DNA from: JACKAQ01 sp020634975 [NCBI: Calditrichia bacterium]
Lineage (GTDB): Bacteria; Calditrichota; Calditrichia; RBG-13-44-9
Assembly (NCBI GenBank): GCA_020634975.1
Contig: JACKAQ010000001.1
Coordinates: 1,612,001 to 1,676,000, forward strand
Length of the DNA stretch: 64,000 bases
Direction: 5' to 3'
The position numbers and the translations under genes are program-made. Below, one piece after another: positions 28,913 to 36,569 of this stretch. The notes beneath the pieces were generated by a model, which worked only from the letters and a program-made list of their open reading frames with translations, searched no databases and was not told the DNA's origin. Every line of letters begins with the position of its first letter. Position 1 is the first letter of the stretch.

Positions 28913-29734
28913 TTATATCGATTGACATTCCGGGCAATGATAAAACCGACGGCTGCCCTGCATGGTTTTTTCGATAAGTGCGCCGCAGGTGTAACACGGT
29001 TTTCCGGCGCGATCGAACACGAAAAAACGGTAGTCGTGACGGGTTTGCCCGACAGATTTCAGTTTCGCAACCCGTTCCGCATCATTGGTGATACCGTTGG
29101 TCTGATACGAGCGTCGCGCCAGTTCCAGCGAGGCTTGCGCCAGTTTTTCCAGCGTTTTTTCGTCGCAATCCGCCGGACGTTTGGCTGGATGAACACCGGC
29201 GATGTGCATAATTTCCGTTCGTAAATAATTGCCCAATCCTGCCAAAAATCCCTGATCGAGCAGCAGCGTGGTCAATTTTTTTCCGCGAAAACGGTTATCG
29301 CGGTAGCGCGCTAGCACGTCGTCAATCGTTGTTTGCGGATCGAGCACGTCCGGGCCGAGTTTTCGCAAAAACGGGTGATCCGCCAATTCCTCATCGTGGA
29401 GCACTTCGATATCCGAAGCGCTATACAGCAACGCCGATTTTTTGTGATTGTGAATCGCCAGCCGCAGTTGCCGTTTGGTTTGCGGAAAATCGTGTGCGTT
29501 GCGAATGATCCATTTGCCATACAATTGATTGTGGCTGTAAATATTCCAGCCATCCGGAAATCGGATGAGCAACGCTTTTCCGCGCGGCTCAACGGCACGA
29601 ATAATTTGTCCGGAAAATTGCGCCTCAAACGGTTTAAGGTGTTCGAATGCGAAAAATATTTCCTGCACTTCGCACCCGCTAATCGCGGCGGCAATTTTAT
29701 CGGCAGCAATTTTTATTTCGGGGCCTTCGGGCAT
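28913..29734 (-). CDS. nei: Fpg/Nei family DNA glycosylase (endonuclease VIII-like)
   Basis: A 273-residue base-excision-repair enzyme. Mature N-terminus PEGPEI carries the catalytic Pro2 and Glu3; the conserved Lys lies in RGKALLI; the helix-two-turn-helix is seen in LLDQGFLAGLGNYLRTEIMH; the C-terminal zinc finger has CYTCG...CPECQ. The PEGPEI start and YSHNQLYGKW loop favour endonuclease VIII (oxidised pyrimidines) over MutM/Fpg. It is cotranscribed with the downstream choice-of-anchor B gene. The mosaic repeat at 29766 lies only 31 bases ahead of its start, so its promoter must be within or beyond the repeat. Confidence 0.93.
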   Translation of the reverse strand: MPEGPEIKIAADKIAAAISGCEVQEIFFAFEHLKPFEAQFSGQIIRAVEPRGKALLIRFPDGWNIYSHNQLYGKWIIRNAHDFPQTKRQLRLAIHNHKKSALLYSASDIEVLHDEELADHPFLRKLGPDVLDPQTTIDDVLARYRDNRFRGKKLTTLLLDQGFLAGLGNYLRTEIMHIAGVHPAKRPADCDEKTLEKLAQASLELARRSYQTNGITNDAERVAKLKSVGQTRHDYRFFVFDRAGKPCYTCGALIEKTMQGSRRFYHCPECQSI

Positions 29735-29765
29735 TGGTTAAAGGATAATTGGGTTGAATTTACTG

Positions 29766-29836
29766 GGAGATTCCTGCCTTCGCAGGAATGACACTCCTGT
29801 TTTGAAGCTGTCACCCCTGCGAAGGCAGGGGTCTCC
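29766..29836. repeat. Dispersed mosaic palindromic repeat, copy 2
   Basis: Hairpin unit GGAGATTCCTGC...GCAGGAATGAC (29766-29792) and opposite unit GTCACCCCTGC...GCAGGGGTCTCC (29810-29836), the same two-part plan as copy 1 but with an 18-base spacer of different sequence. It lies immediately upstream of the nei gene. Confidence 0.8.
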
Positions 29837-30018
29837 TGACATTTTTCACAGATTAAAATTCAAGCCGTGATTCGCATTAAAAAGGTAAAAGTAAAAAGCC
29901 GTTACAATGGAGTTGTGCGAACAGCGGCTATCTAAAGTAACACAAAAATCCAAAAATGCAAGGATTGCGGGACGAGCCGGAAAAAATTTCCCGCCGCCCA
30001 AACGCGACGGTTTTCTGC

Positions 30019-30690
30019 TCATTCGACAAATGAGGCAATCGATTGCAGCGGTTTTTTAGCGATATCCGGCACGGTTGCGTTATCCGCGGGATAGCCGACC
30101 ACCAACAACAAAAACGGGCGCTCCTGCGACGGGCGATCCAAAATTTCGTTCAAAAATTTCATGGGGCTGGGTGTGTGGGTGAGCGTCGCCAGTCCGGCGT
30201 TGTGCAGCGCGGCGATCAAAAATCCGGTAGCAATTCCCACTGATTCCGTGACGTAATAATTTTTGATTTTTTCTCCATCCGGCGCAATTTCGTAGCTTTC
30301 CGCAAAAATTGCGATGAGATACGGCGCAGTTTCCAGAAACGGTTTGTGCTCGTCTGTGCCAAAAGGCGTGAGCGCATCCAGCCATTCTTCGGTGGCGCGA
30401 CCGTGATAAAATTCGTGCTCCTCTTTTTCCGCAGCAATGCGGATTTCCCGCTTTACAGCCGAATTGCTGATCGCCACAAAATGCCACGGCTGACGATTGG
30501 CACCGTTTGGCGCGGTGCCCGCTGCCAGCAAACATTGCTCGATAACTTCTCGCGCAACCGGACGATCCGAAAAATCGCGCACCGTTCGCCGGCGACGAAT
30601 ATCTTCGTAAAATGCCTGCGACCGGCGCAGCATTTCCTCCGGCGGATACTCCCGGAATTGCGAATATGGAATTTGCGAATTTGATTTCAT
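30019..30690 (-). CDS. Nitroreductase-family flavoprotein, iodotyrosine-deiodinase-like
   Basis: A 223-residue FMN-dependent nitroreductase-fold protein ([57 protein letters not shown]). It keeps the lid triad of iodotyrosine deiodinase: a Glu four residues before a Tyr (EHEFY) and a Lys 21 residues after it (HKPFLETAP), the same spacing as Glu157/Tyr161/Lys182 of the human enzyme as I recall it. The [10 protein letters not shown] and THTPSPM segments also fit this subfamily. Bacterial members dehalogenate halotyrosines in vitro. I start at ATG 30690 (GGGAG ten bases upstream) rather than GTG 30699, which abuts the ribosome site. Confidence 0.85.
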   Translation of the reverse strand: MKSNSQIPYSQFREYPPEEMLRRSQAFYEDIRRRRTVRDFSDRPVAREVIEQCLLAAGTAPNGANRQPWHFVAISNSAVKREIRIAAEKEEHEFYHGRATEEWLDALTPFGTDEHKPFLETAPYLIAIFAESYEIAPDGEKIKNYYVTESVGIATGFLIAALHNAGLATLTHTPSPMKFLNEILDRPSQERPFLLLVVGYPADNATVPDIAKKPLQSIASFVE

Positions 30691-30948
30691 CGATAACACA
30701 CTCCCGTTGTTGAGATTTTAAACGGTAAAATTTTAGACAAATATCGACGAAAAAGAAACAACAAATGTTGTCGGAAAAGAAATGGTGAATGCCGATCAAC
30801 GGTAATCGAGATGCGGCTGTTTTATCAAAATTTGCGAAACCACTGCGATATACAATCATCTTACTATCGTGATACAAATATGATTTTTTTTGGCGAATTT
30901 TTATGCTAATATTTTAAACAACCAACAGATGATTAAAAGGAGTTGTCG

Positions 30949-31479
30949 ATGTTCAGCAAAAACAAATATTTATCGGGTCTGTTTCTTTTAATAGCGGTGA
31001 TTGCTTTCGGCTATCATTTTTTTTCGCCGGATGGCGATCCCGCCAAAATGGGCGTTGAGCGCAGCGGCGATATCGCATTAACCACGTTAAATGGCGACGA
31101 AGTTTCGCTCGCGGATTATCGCGGGAAAGTGGTGCTGGTCAACTTTTGGGCAACCTGGTGTCAGCCCTGTGTAAAGGAAATTCCCGATTTGGTAAAACTG
31201 CGTAACACCTATAAAGATCAAGGGTTTGAGGTGCTCGGATTGGTCGTCAATTCGCCATCCAACCAGGTGCGGAAAATGGTCAGCGATTTGGAAATGAACT
31301 ACCCGATTTTACCGGCGGATGCCCGTCTGGCATCGAAATTTGGCAACGTCACAACCATCCCGCGCACATTTGTGCTGGACACAGAAGGCAATATTGTTGA
31401 AGATGTTTTGGGCATGCGCTCCTACCGCGCATTTGAGTTGATGATCACCAAACATCTGCCTAAAAACGCCAAAAGCTAA
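30949..31479 (+). CDS. TlpA/ResA-type thioredoxin-fold protein
   Basis: A 176-residue membrane-anchored thioredoxin. One N-terminal helix (YLSGLFLLIAVIAFGYHFF) exports the domain to the periplasm. The redox motif is WCQPC in VVLVNFWATWCQPCVKEIPDL; the cis-Pro segment is TTIPRTFVLD. Such proteins reduce disulfides or apocytochrome c haem-binding cysteines. No ccm or cytochrome genes are nearby, so the partner is unknown. ATG 30949 has AGGAG six bases upstream; a TTG two codons earlier is too close to it. Confidence 0.92.
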   Translation: MFSKNKYLSGLFLLIAVIAFGYHFFSPDGDPAKMGVERSGDIALTTLNGDEVSLADYRGKVVLVNFWATWCQPCVKEIPDLVKLRNTYKDQGFEVLGLVVNSPSNQVRKMVSDLEMNYPILPADARLASKFGNVTTIPRTFVLDTEGNIVEDVLGMRSYRAFELMITKHLPKNAKS

Positions 31480-31534
31480 CTGTAAAAATCAAAACAACAT
31501 TCTGTATCCGATGTGATTTTTCGGCAAAATTTTT

Positions 31535-31566
31535 CAGGGCGAACCCGTTTTCGCCCTGTTTTGTTG
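31535..31566 (+). terminator. Rho-independent terminator of the tlpA-like gene
   Basis: Stem CAGGGCGAA (31535-31543) with TTCGCCCTG (31550-31558) is followed by TTTTGTTG. Confidence 0.8.
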
Positions 31567-31612
31567 TACACCGAAAACAGCAACAGGCAAACCGCAACAC
31601 AGGAGAACCGAT

Positions 31613-32788
31613 ATGATTCGTGAGAAAATTGCCCAGGCGATCGATATCTTGCGCGAAAAAAATATCGATTTGTGGCTCACTTTCGAGCGCGAGAGCAAAG
31701 TTACCCGCGATCCGATGCACGGCTTCATCGCCGAAAGCGATGTGACCTGGCAAACCGCATTTATCATTACCGCGACGGGTGAGGCGCTGGTTATCGCCGG
31801 AAATCTGGATGTTGCAGAATTGGCTGCGCAGGGGCATTATTCGCAGGTGCACAGCTATGTGCAATCGATTCGCGAACCGCTTTTGGCGACGCTGAACCGG
31901 ATCAATCCTGCCAGCATCGCCATCAATTATTCGCAAAACAGCCCGGTTGCGGATGGACTGACACTCGGATTGTATCGCGAATTGCAGGCGCATCTCCAAA
32001 ACACGCCGTTTGCCGAACGACTGATCAGCGCGGAACCGCTGATCAATGCCTTACGCGGGCGTAAAACGGATGCGGAAATCGACCGGATGCGCAAAGCCGC
32101 ACACCTCACGCTGGACATTTTTTCGCAGGTCGGCAGCTTCATTCGCCCCGGAAAAACGGAAAAGGAAATTGCCGCGTTTGTGCTGGAAAAAGTAGATCGC
32201 GCGGGTCTGGAAACTTCGTGGAGCCGCCAGTTTTGCCCGGCGGTATTCACCGGGCCGGATACCGCCGGCGCACACGCCGCACCAACAGACCGGCAGGTGC
32301 AAACCGGACATCTGGTCAATATGGATTTCGGCGTAAAATTTGACGGTTACTGCGCAGATTTGCAACGAACCTGGTATGTGCCGCATTCCGGTGAGGGCGT
32401 TCCCGATGCCGTTACCAACGGGTTCCGGGTGCTCCGCGCTGCCATCGACAGCGCCGCAAATGCCATCAAACCCGGCGTTTTGGGCGCGGATATCGACGCC
32501 ATCGCCCGCGGATTTCTGGAAAAAAACGGCTACGAAGGCTATCCGCACGGACTCGGGCACCAGCTCGGTCGCGAGCCGCACGACGGCGGGGCATTGCTCG
32601 CACCGGCGTGGGATCGCTACGGGCAAACGCCGTTTACACCCATCGAAGCGGGGCAGGTGTTTACCATCGAACCGCGATTGTTTGTGCCGCAGCACGGCAC
32701 GGTAACTATTGAGGAGGAAATCTGGGTGCGGGAAAATGGCGTGATCAACATCGATACGCCGCAGCGGGAATTGTGGATCGTTCAATAA
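31613..32788 (+). CDS. M24 family metallopeptidase (Xaa-Pro aminopeptidase-like)
   Basis: A 391-residue pita-bread-fold peptidase. N-terminal creatinase-like domain (about 1-150), then the catalytic domain with metal ligands visible: Asp in NMDFGVKFDGYCADLQRTW (two Asp), His in GLGHQLGREPHD, Glu in FTIEPRLFV and Glu in VTIEEEIWV. These five ligands indicate an active dinuclear aminopeptidase that releases N-terminal residues next to proline, or a related dipeptidase. Cytoplasmic, no signal peptide. AGGAG lies upstream of ATG 31613. It stands alone between a terminator and the convergent cold-shock gene. Confidence 0.92.
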   Translation: MIREKIAQAIDILREKNIDLWLTFERESKVTRDPMHGFIAESDVTWQTAFIITATGEALVIAGNLDVAELAAQGHYSQVHSYVQSIREPLLATLNRINPASIAINYSQNSPVADGLTLGLYRELQAHLQNTPFAERLISAEPLINALRGRKTDAEIDRMRKAAHLTLDIFSQVGSFIRPGKTEKEIAAFVLEKVDRAGLETSWSRQFCPAVFTGPDTAGAHAAPTDRQVQTGHLVNMDFGVKFDGYCADLQRTWYVPHSGEGVPDAVTNGFRVLRAAIDSAANAIKPGVLGADIDAIARGFLEKNGYEGYPHGLGHQLGREPHDGGALLAPAWDRYGQTPFTPIEAGQVFTIEPRLFVPQHGTVTIEEEIWVRENGVINIDTPQRELWIVQ

Positions 32789-32818
32789 AAAACGCAGGAC
32801 AAAAAACTTCGCCCTGCG
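32786..32818 (-). terminator. Rho-independent terminator of the cold-shock gene
   Basis: Read on the minus strand, CGCAGG pairs with CCTGCG (32793-32798 with 32813-32818) and is followed by TTTTTTATT. It lies just past the stop of the peptidase gene on the other strand. Confidence 0.7.
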
Positions 32819-32846
32819 CTGATTTGATTTCAAATTTTATGGCGTT

Positions 32847-33059
32847 TTAAACCGGCACGACATCCTGTGCATGCGGGCCTTTTTCTGTTTCGTTCAGCGT
32901 GAATTCAACCTGTTGGCCTTCTTCCAGTGTTCGGAAACCACCCGATTCACGAATCGAAGAGTAATGCACAAAAATATCGCGATCGGAATTGCTGGTTATA
33001 AAACCAAAACCCTTTTTCGCATCGAACCACTTGACGGTACCGGTAGTACGATCTGCCAT
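32847..33059 (-). CDS. csp: Cold-shock domain protein
   Basis: A 70-residue CspA-family single-strand nucleic-acid-binding protein. RNP1 (KGFGFIT) and RNP2 (IFVHYSSI) are intact and the chain starts MADRTTGTVKWFDAKKGFGF, the usual family plan. It acts as an RNA chaperone or transcription antiterminator. The minus-strand leader is about 250 bases to the next gene, and AAGGAG sits upstream of the ATG; a long 5' leader is common in this family but no particular structure is visible. Confidence 0.95.
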   Translation of the reverse strand: MADRTTGTVKWFDAKKGFGFITSNSDRDIFVHYSSIRESGGFRTLEEGQQVEFTLNETEKGPHAQDVVPV

Positions 33060-33310
33060 CTGAATACTCCTTACATAATATTAGAACTGAATTTAACTAA
33101 TAGAACCGTCCCGATTTGCGGGAAGTTTTGTCGGGCAAAAAAGTAAATGTTCAGAAATTAAAAATCAAGCCTTTTGTTTCAGTAAACCGCCAATTTTCAG
33201 CCGAAATCAATTGCTTTTTGATGCTTTTTGATAAAAACCAGTCTGAAAACTTCCGATTTTCAGCAACTTCAGGTATATTTATTTGAACCAAAAACACCCG
33301 GGAGAATGCC

Positions 33311-34534
33311 GTGCTGACCAAAGACCTGCTGCGTTACGATGCCAAATCCGGGCAAATTTTCCCGAAATTTATCGATCCCGAAAAGCCGAAATTGCTGACG
33401 GTCGCTTCGGAATTGATTGAAATTTACAAAGCAGCGGTTGGGGAAAATAATCGAAATCAACTGGCGGAAGCCGTAAAACCGGTGATTGACGCCGCGCCAT
33501 TTTCCGCGATTGTTGCCCGGGGATTGGATAAATTATTGCAGGATCGCACCGAATTCGACACTGCCCCGAATGCCGAACTGATGGATTTCCGGCAGCAAAT
33601 TTTCAGCGAAACCGCGCAATTGCTCCGCGAAAAACCGTTCGCCAGCGAAGCTGATTTTCGACAGCAAGTTGCCGCGACAATCGGGCAACCGTCCGAAACC
33701 ATTGCCGGAGAATTGTATGCAGATTTGCCGGATTTTCAGCGTGTTACCCATTTCAAACCGTATTCTGTAGAGCGGTTGCTGCTGCGCTACAACGTGGCGC
33801 AAGTGCAGGCATTGCTGATGCGCTGCAGCGAACTGACCCTGAAATTGAGCGATTCCGGTGCACCGGAGATGCGCCAGTTGTTCAAATATCTGCGCTTTCG
33901 CCAGTTGCTCGCGAGCATCCGCAAAGATGACAGCGGCGATTTTTTGATTACCGTTGACGGCCCGCTCAACCTCTTTTACAAATCGCAAAAATACGGGATG
34001 AATCTGGCGCTGTTTTTTCCGGCGGTACTGCACCAACCGGTGTGGGAAGTGCAGGCGATGATTAAAATTAACAATCGTCGGGAATATCGCCTGACACTCG
34101 ACCAAACCAGCGGATTGCGACCGTATTCGCACCAGTTTCTGGCGTATGTGCCGGAAGAAATCAGCATGTTTCAGGATGTTTTTTCGCAGAAAATTGCGGA
34201 TTGGCAAATCGAACCGGCGGCTAATTTTGTGCCGCTGCCGGGCGATTTTTACTGTTTTCCCGATTTCAATTTGCGGCATGAATCCGGGCGGGAAATTGCG
34301 CTGGAGCTGTTTCATCCGTGGCACGCGAGTCATTTGCTCAGCCGGTTGCAGCAGGTGCACGATGCGGAAGCGCCACCGCTGATCATCGGCGTGGCGAAGG
34401 TGCTGCAAAAGGACTCTCTCGTTGCGGAAACGCTGGCGGAATCCGTATATTTCCGGAATTACGGCTTTGTTTTCCGGGAAATGCCCACTGCCGAGCAGAT
34501 CCGTCCGATGCTGGCTGCGCTGCTCGAAAAATAA
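33311..34534 (+). CDS. DUF790 (Bax1-like) nuclease family protein
   Basis: A 407-residue protein matching DUF790, the archaeal/bacterial Bax1 family: MLTKDLLRY start, LYADLPDFQRVTHF, SVERLLLRYNVAQVQALLMRCSEL, then a PD-(D/E)XK-like nuclease core near the C-terminus (CFPDFNLRHESGREIALELFHPW split over two strands) and FFREM-type ending. Bax1 is the nuclease and binding partner of the XPB helicase in archaea. No XPB-like helicase is found in this window, so the partner would be elsewhere. The start is GTG 33311 with GGGAGA upstream. A gene for an alpha-oxoamine synthase follows 50 bases downstream. Confidence 0.8.
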   Translation: MLTKDLLRYDAKSGQIFPKFIDPEKPKLLTVASELIEIYKAAVGENNRNQLAEAVKPVIDAAPFSAIVARGLDKLLQDRTEFDTAPNAELMDFRQQIFSETAQLLREKPFASEADFRQQVAATIGQPSETIAGELYADLPDFQRVTHFKPYSVERLLLRYNVAQVQALLMRCSELTLKLSDSGAPEMRQLFKYLRFRQLLASIRKDDSGDFLITVDGPLNLFYKSQKYGMNLALFFPAVLHQPVWEVQAMIKINNRREYRLTLDQTSGLRPYSHQFLAYVPEEISMFQDVFSQKIADWQIEPAANFVPLPGDFYCFPDFNLRHESGREIALELFHPWHASHLLSRLQQVHDAEAPPLIIGVAKVLQKDSLVAETLAESVYFRNYGFVFREMPTAEQIRPMLAALLEK

Positions 34535-34584
34535 TGCCTTTACGGCAAAAAAATCACGCGATCAAACCAAAAAGAGGTCCCCAC

Positions 34585-35811
34585 ATGTCTTTGGAAAAAC
34601 TGAATAAATCACTCGTTGCAGAAGTTGCCGCGCTGAAAGCGGAAGGTCGCGCGAAAGCGCCGGAACGCATCATCGTGGATTATTTGCCCGCGAAAAACGG
34701 GCGCGGTCCGCGTTACAAACTGAAAGGCTCGGACAACGAATTTATCCGCATGAATTCCAACAGCTATCTCTCGCTGTCCAACCACCCGAAAGTGGTGGAA
34801 GCGGCGGACAAAGCCACCCACAAATTCGGCGTCGGTCCCGGCGCAGTGCGCTTTATCGACGGCACGTTTAATTATCACGTGGAACTGGAGGAGCGGATTG
34901 CGGCGTATGTCGGCAAACCTGCGGCAAAAATTTTTAACTCCGCATACACCGCCAATCTGGCGCTGGCGCTGACCATCAACAACGATCAAACCTACTGGAT
35001 CGGCGATGCGTTGAACCACAACTGCATCATCCGCGCGATGCGCATTTCCAACGTTCCGCGTGAAAATAAAGCCATTTACAAACACAACAGCATGGACGAG
35101 CTGAAAGCGCATCTCGAAAACATCCCGGATCGGATTGAGCGAGCAGTGGTGATTTTCGACGGGATTTTCAGCATGCGCGGCGATTTTGCGCCCATCGACG
35201 AAATTGAAAAACTGGTGGCACCGAATCGCGGGAAAGTGCGGGACGGTATCGTCACCGTGGTGGATGATTCGCACGGCATCGGCGCGTATGGCGCCACCGG
35301 ACGCGGCACACCGGAACACACAAACACGCAGCCGGATGTCATCGTCGGCACCTTTGGCAAAGCGTTTGGCGTGAACGGCGGGTTCATCGCCGGCAGCCCG
35401 GAGTTGATTGAAGCGGTTCGCCAGAAAGCGGATACCTACATTTACACCAATCCACTCAGCGTGGCGGATTGCGCCGCTGCAACCGCAGCCATCAACATCG
35501 CAGACAGCCCGGAAGGCATCGAGCGACTGAAACACCTGAAAGCCCGCACCCAACAATTCCGCGACGGATTGGCTGCGCTAGGCATGGAATCGATTCCCGG
35601 ACCGCATCCGGTGGTGCCGCTGATGGTTCGCGATACCGCCAAAACCCACCAAATGGTGCAACATTTGTATGAAAAAGGCATTCTGGTGGTCGGGCTTACG
35701 TTTCCGGTGGTGCCGAAAGGCGATGAAACCATGCGTTTCCAGATCAACGCGGCGCATACGGAAACGGACATTAATTACGCGCTGGATGTGTTGAGCGCGT
35801 TCAAAAAATAG
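34585..35811 (+). CDS. Alpha-oxoamine synthase family PLP enzyme
   Basis: A 408-residue fold-type I PLP enzyme of the KBL/BioF/serine palmitoyltransferase family. Seen: NSNSYLSLSNHPKVVEAADK, GVGPGAVRFIDGTFNYHVELEE, the PLP Asp/His in VVDDSHGIGAYG, the Schiff-base Lys in VGTFGKAFGVNGGF. It condenses an amino acid with an acyl-CoA (for KBL, glycine plus acetyl-CoA to 2-amino-3-ketobutyrate). The RGTPEH segment favours a KBL-like glycine C-acyltransferase, but no threonine dehydrogenase gene is nearby, and a sphingolipid-type role cannot be excluded. I start at ATG 34585, which has GAGGT upstream; the longer frame covers the end of the previous gene. Confidence 0.85.
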   Translation: MSLEKLNKSLVAEVAALKAEGRAKAPERIIVDYLPAKNGRGPRYKLKGSDNEFIRMNSNSYLSLSNHPKVVEAADKATHKFGVGPGAVRFIDGTFNYHVELEERIAAYVGKPAAKIFNSAYTANLALALTINNDQTYWIGDALNHNCIIRAMRISNVPRENKAIYKHNSMDELKAHLENIPDRIERAVVIFDGIFSMRGDFAPIDEIEKLVAPNRGKVRDGIVTVVDDSHGIGAYGATGRGTPEHTNTQPDVIVGTFGKAFGVNGGFIAGSPELIEAVRQKADTYIYTNPLSVADCAAATAAINIADSPEGIERLKHLKARTQQFRDGLAALGMESIPGPHPVVPLMVRDTAKTHQMVQHLYEKGILVVGLTFPVVPKGDETMRFQINAAHTETDINYALDVLSAFKK

Positions 35812-35875
35812 CTTTTTGCCACCGGCGACACGGCGCGTTCGGAGGAAGATTTTACAATTTGTCTGTGAATCAATC

Positions 35876-35973
35876 GGGAGACCCCTGCCTGCGCAGGGGT
35901 GACATAAACTTTACTGTCATTCCTGCTCCGAAGGATTCGCGCGAATGCTGGTCCCTTTGGGACAGGAATCTCC
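35876..35973. repeat. Dispersed mosaic palindromic repeat, copy 3 (variant with long arm)
   Basis: The left unit GGGAGACCCCTGC...GCAGGGGTGAC (35876-35903) is followed by a right unit GTCATTCCTG...CAGGAATCTCC (35916-35973) whose loop is enlarged and itself contains ATTCGCGCGAAT and TCCCTTTGGGA palindromes. Left and right arms are swapped relative to copies 1 and 2 (CCCCTGC arm first). Confidence 0.75.
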
Positions 35974-36077
35974 TGACTATATTCCTGAATGTCATTTTTT
36001 AACAAAAAGTTCTCCGCACCCTCCGCGTCTCCGTGGCAATTTTTTTATCATTTCACCCATTAAACCGGGAAAAAACC

Positions 36078-36563
36078 ATGCCCACATTTGCCACAGCCGA
36101 CCTTTGCGATGCCCACGAATTCGCGGATTATCTGCACATCGCCGAGCCAATTTTTCTGATTTATGGCGGGAAAACCGCGTTTTTTGGCGAGATTGTTACC
36201 GTGCGGGTTTTTGAGGATAACGTATTGGTAAAACAACAGTTAGCATCGCCGGGAAACGGGCGGGTGCTGGTGGTGGACGGCGGTGCATCGCTGCGCGTTG
36301 CGCTGATGGGCGACAACCTCGCCCAAATGGGTGCGGATAACGGTTGGAGCGGCGTGATCATCAACGGCTGCATCCGCGATGCGGCGGAAATTGCCAGTAT
36401 CGATATTGGCATTCGGGCGCTGAACACCACGCCCCGCCGGAGCATCAAACGCGGTGAGGGCGAAACCAATGTGCCGGTCACGTTTGCCGGGGTGCGCTTT
36501 GTTCCCGGACATTTTGTCTATGCGGATGCGGACGGCATTCTGGTTGCCGACCGGCAATTGTAG
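36078..36563 (+). CDS. RraA family protein
   Basis: A 161-residue RraA-family protein ([80 protein letters not shown]). The family contains the E. coli RNase E inhibitor RraA and class II aldolases acting on 4-hydroxy-4-methyl-2-oxoglutarate; the Arg-Asp of GCIRDAAEI is conserved in both. Length and motifs favour the RraA type, but the catalytic role is unresolved. I use ATG 36078; an upstream ATG 45 bases earlier has no family similarity. Its stop is six bases from that of the convergent LplT-PlsC gene. Confidence 0.9.
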   Translation: MPTFATADLCDAHEFADYLHIAEPIFLIYGGKTAFFGEIVTVRVFEDNVLVKQQLASPGNGRVLVVDGGASLRVALMGDNLAQMGADNGWSGVIINGCIRDAAEIASIDIGIRALNTTPRRSIKRGEGETNVPVTFAGVRFVPGHFVYADADGILVADRQL

Positions 36564-36569
36564 CCAATT

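Noticed and set aside
34609-35556. 315-residue minus-strand reading frame
   Set aside because: It is antisense to the alpha-oxoamine synthase gene and has a biased composition.
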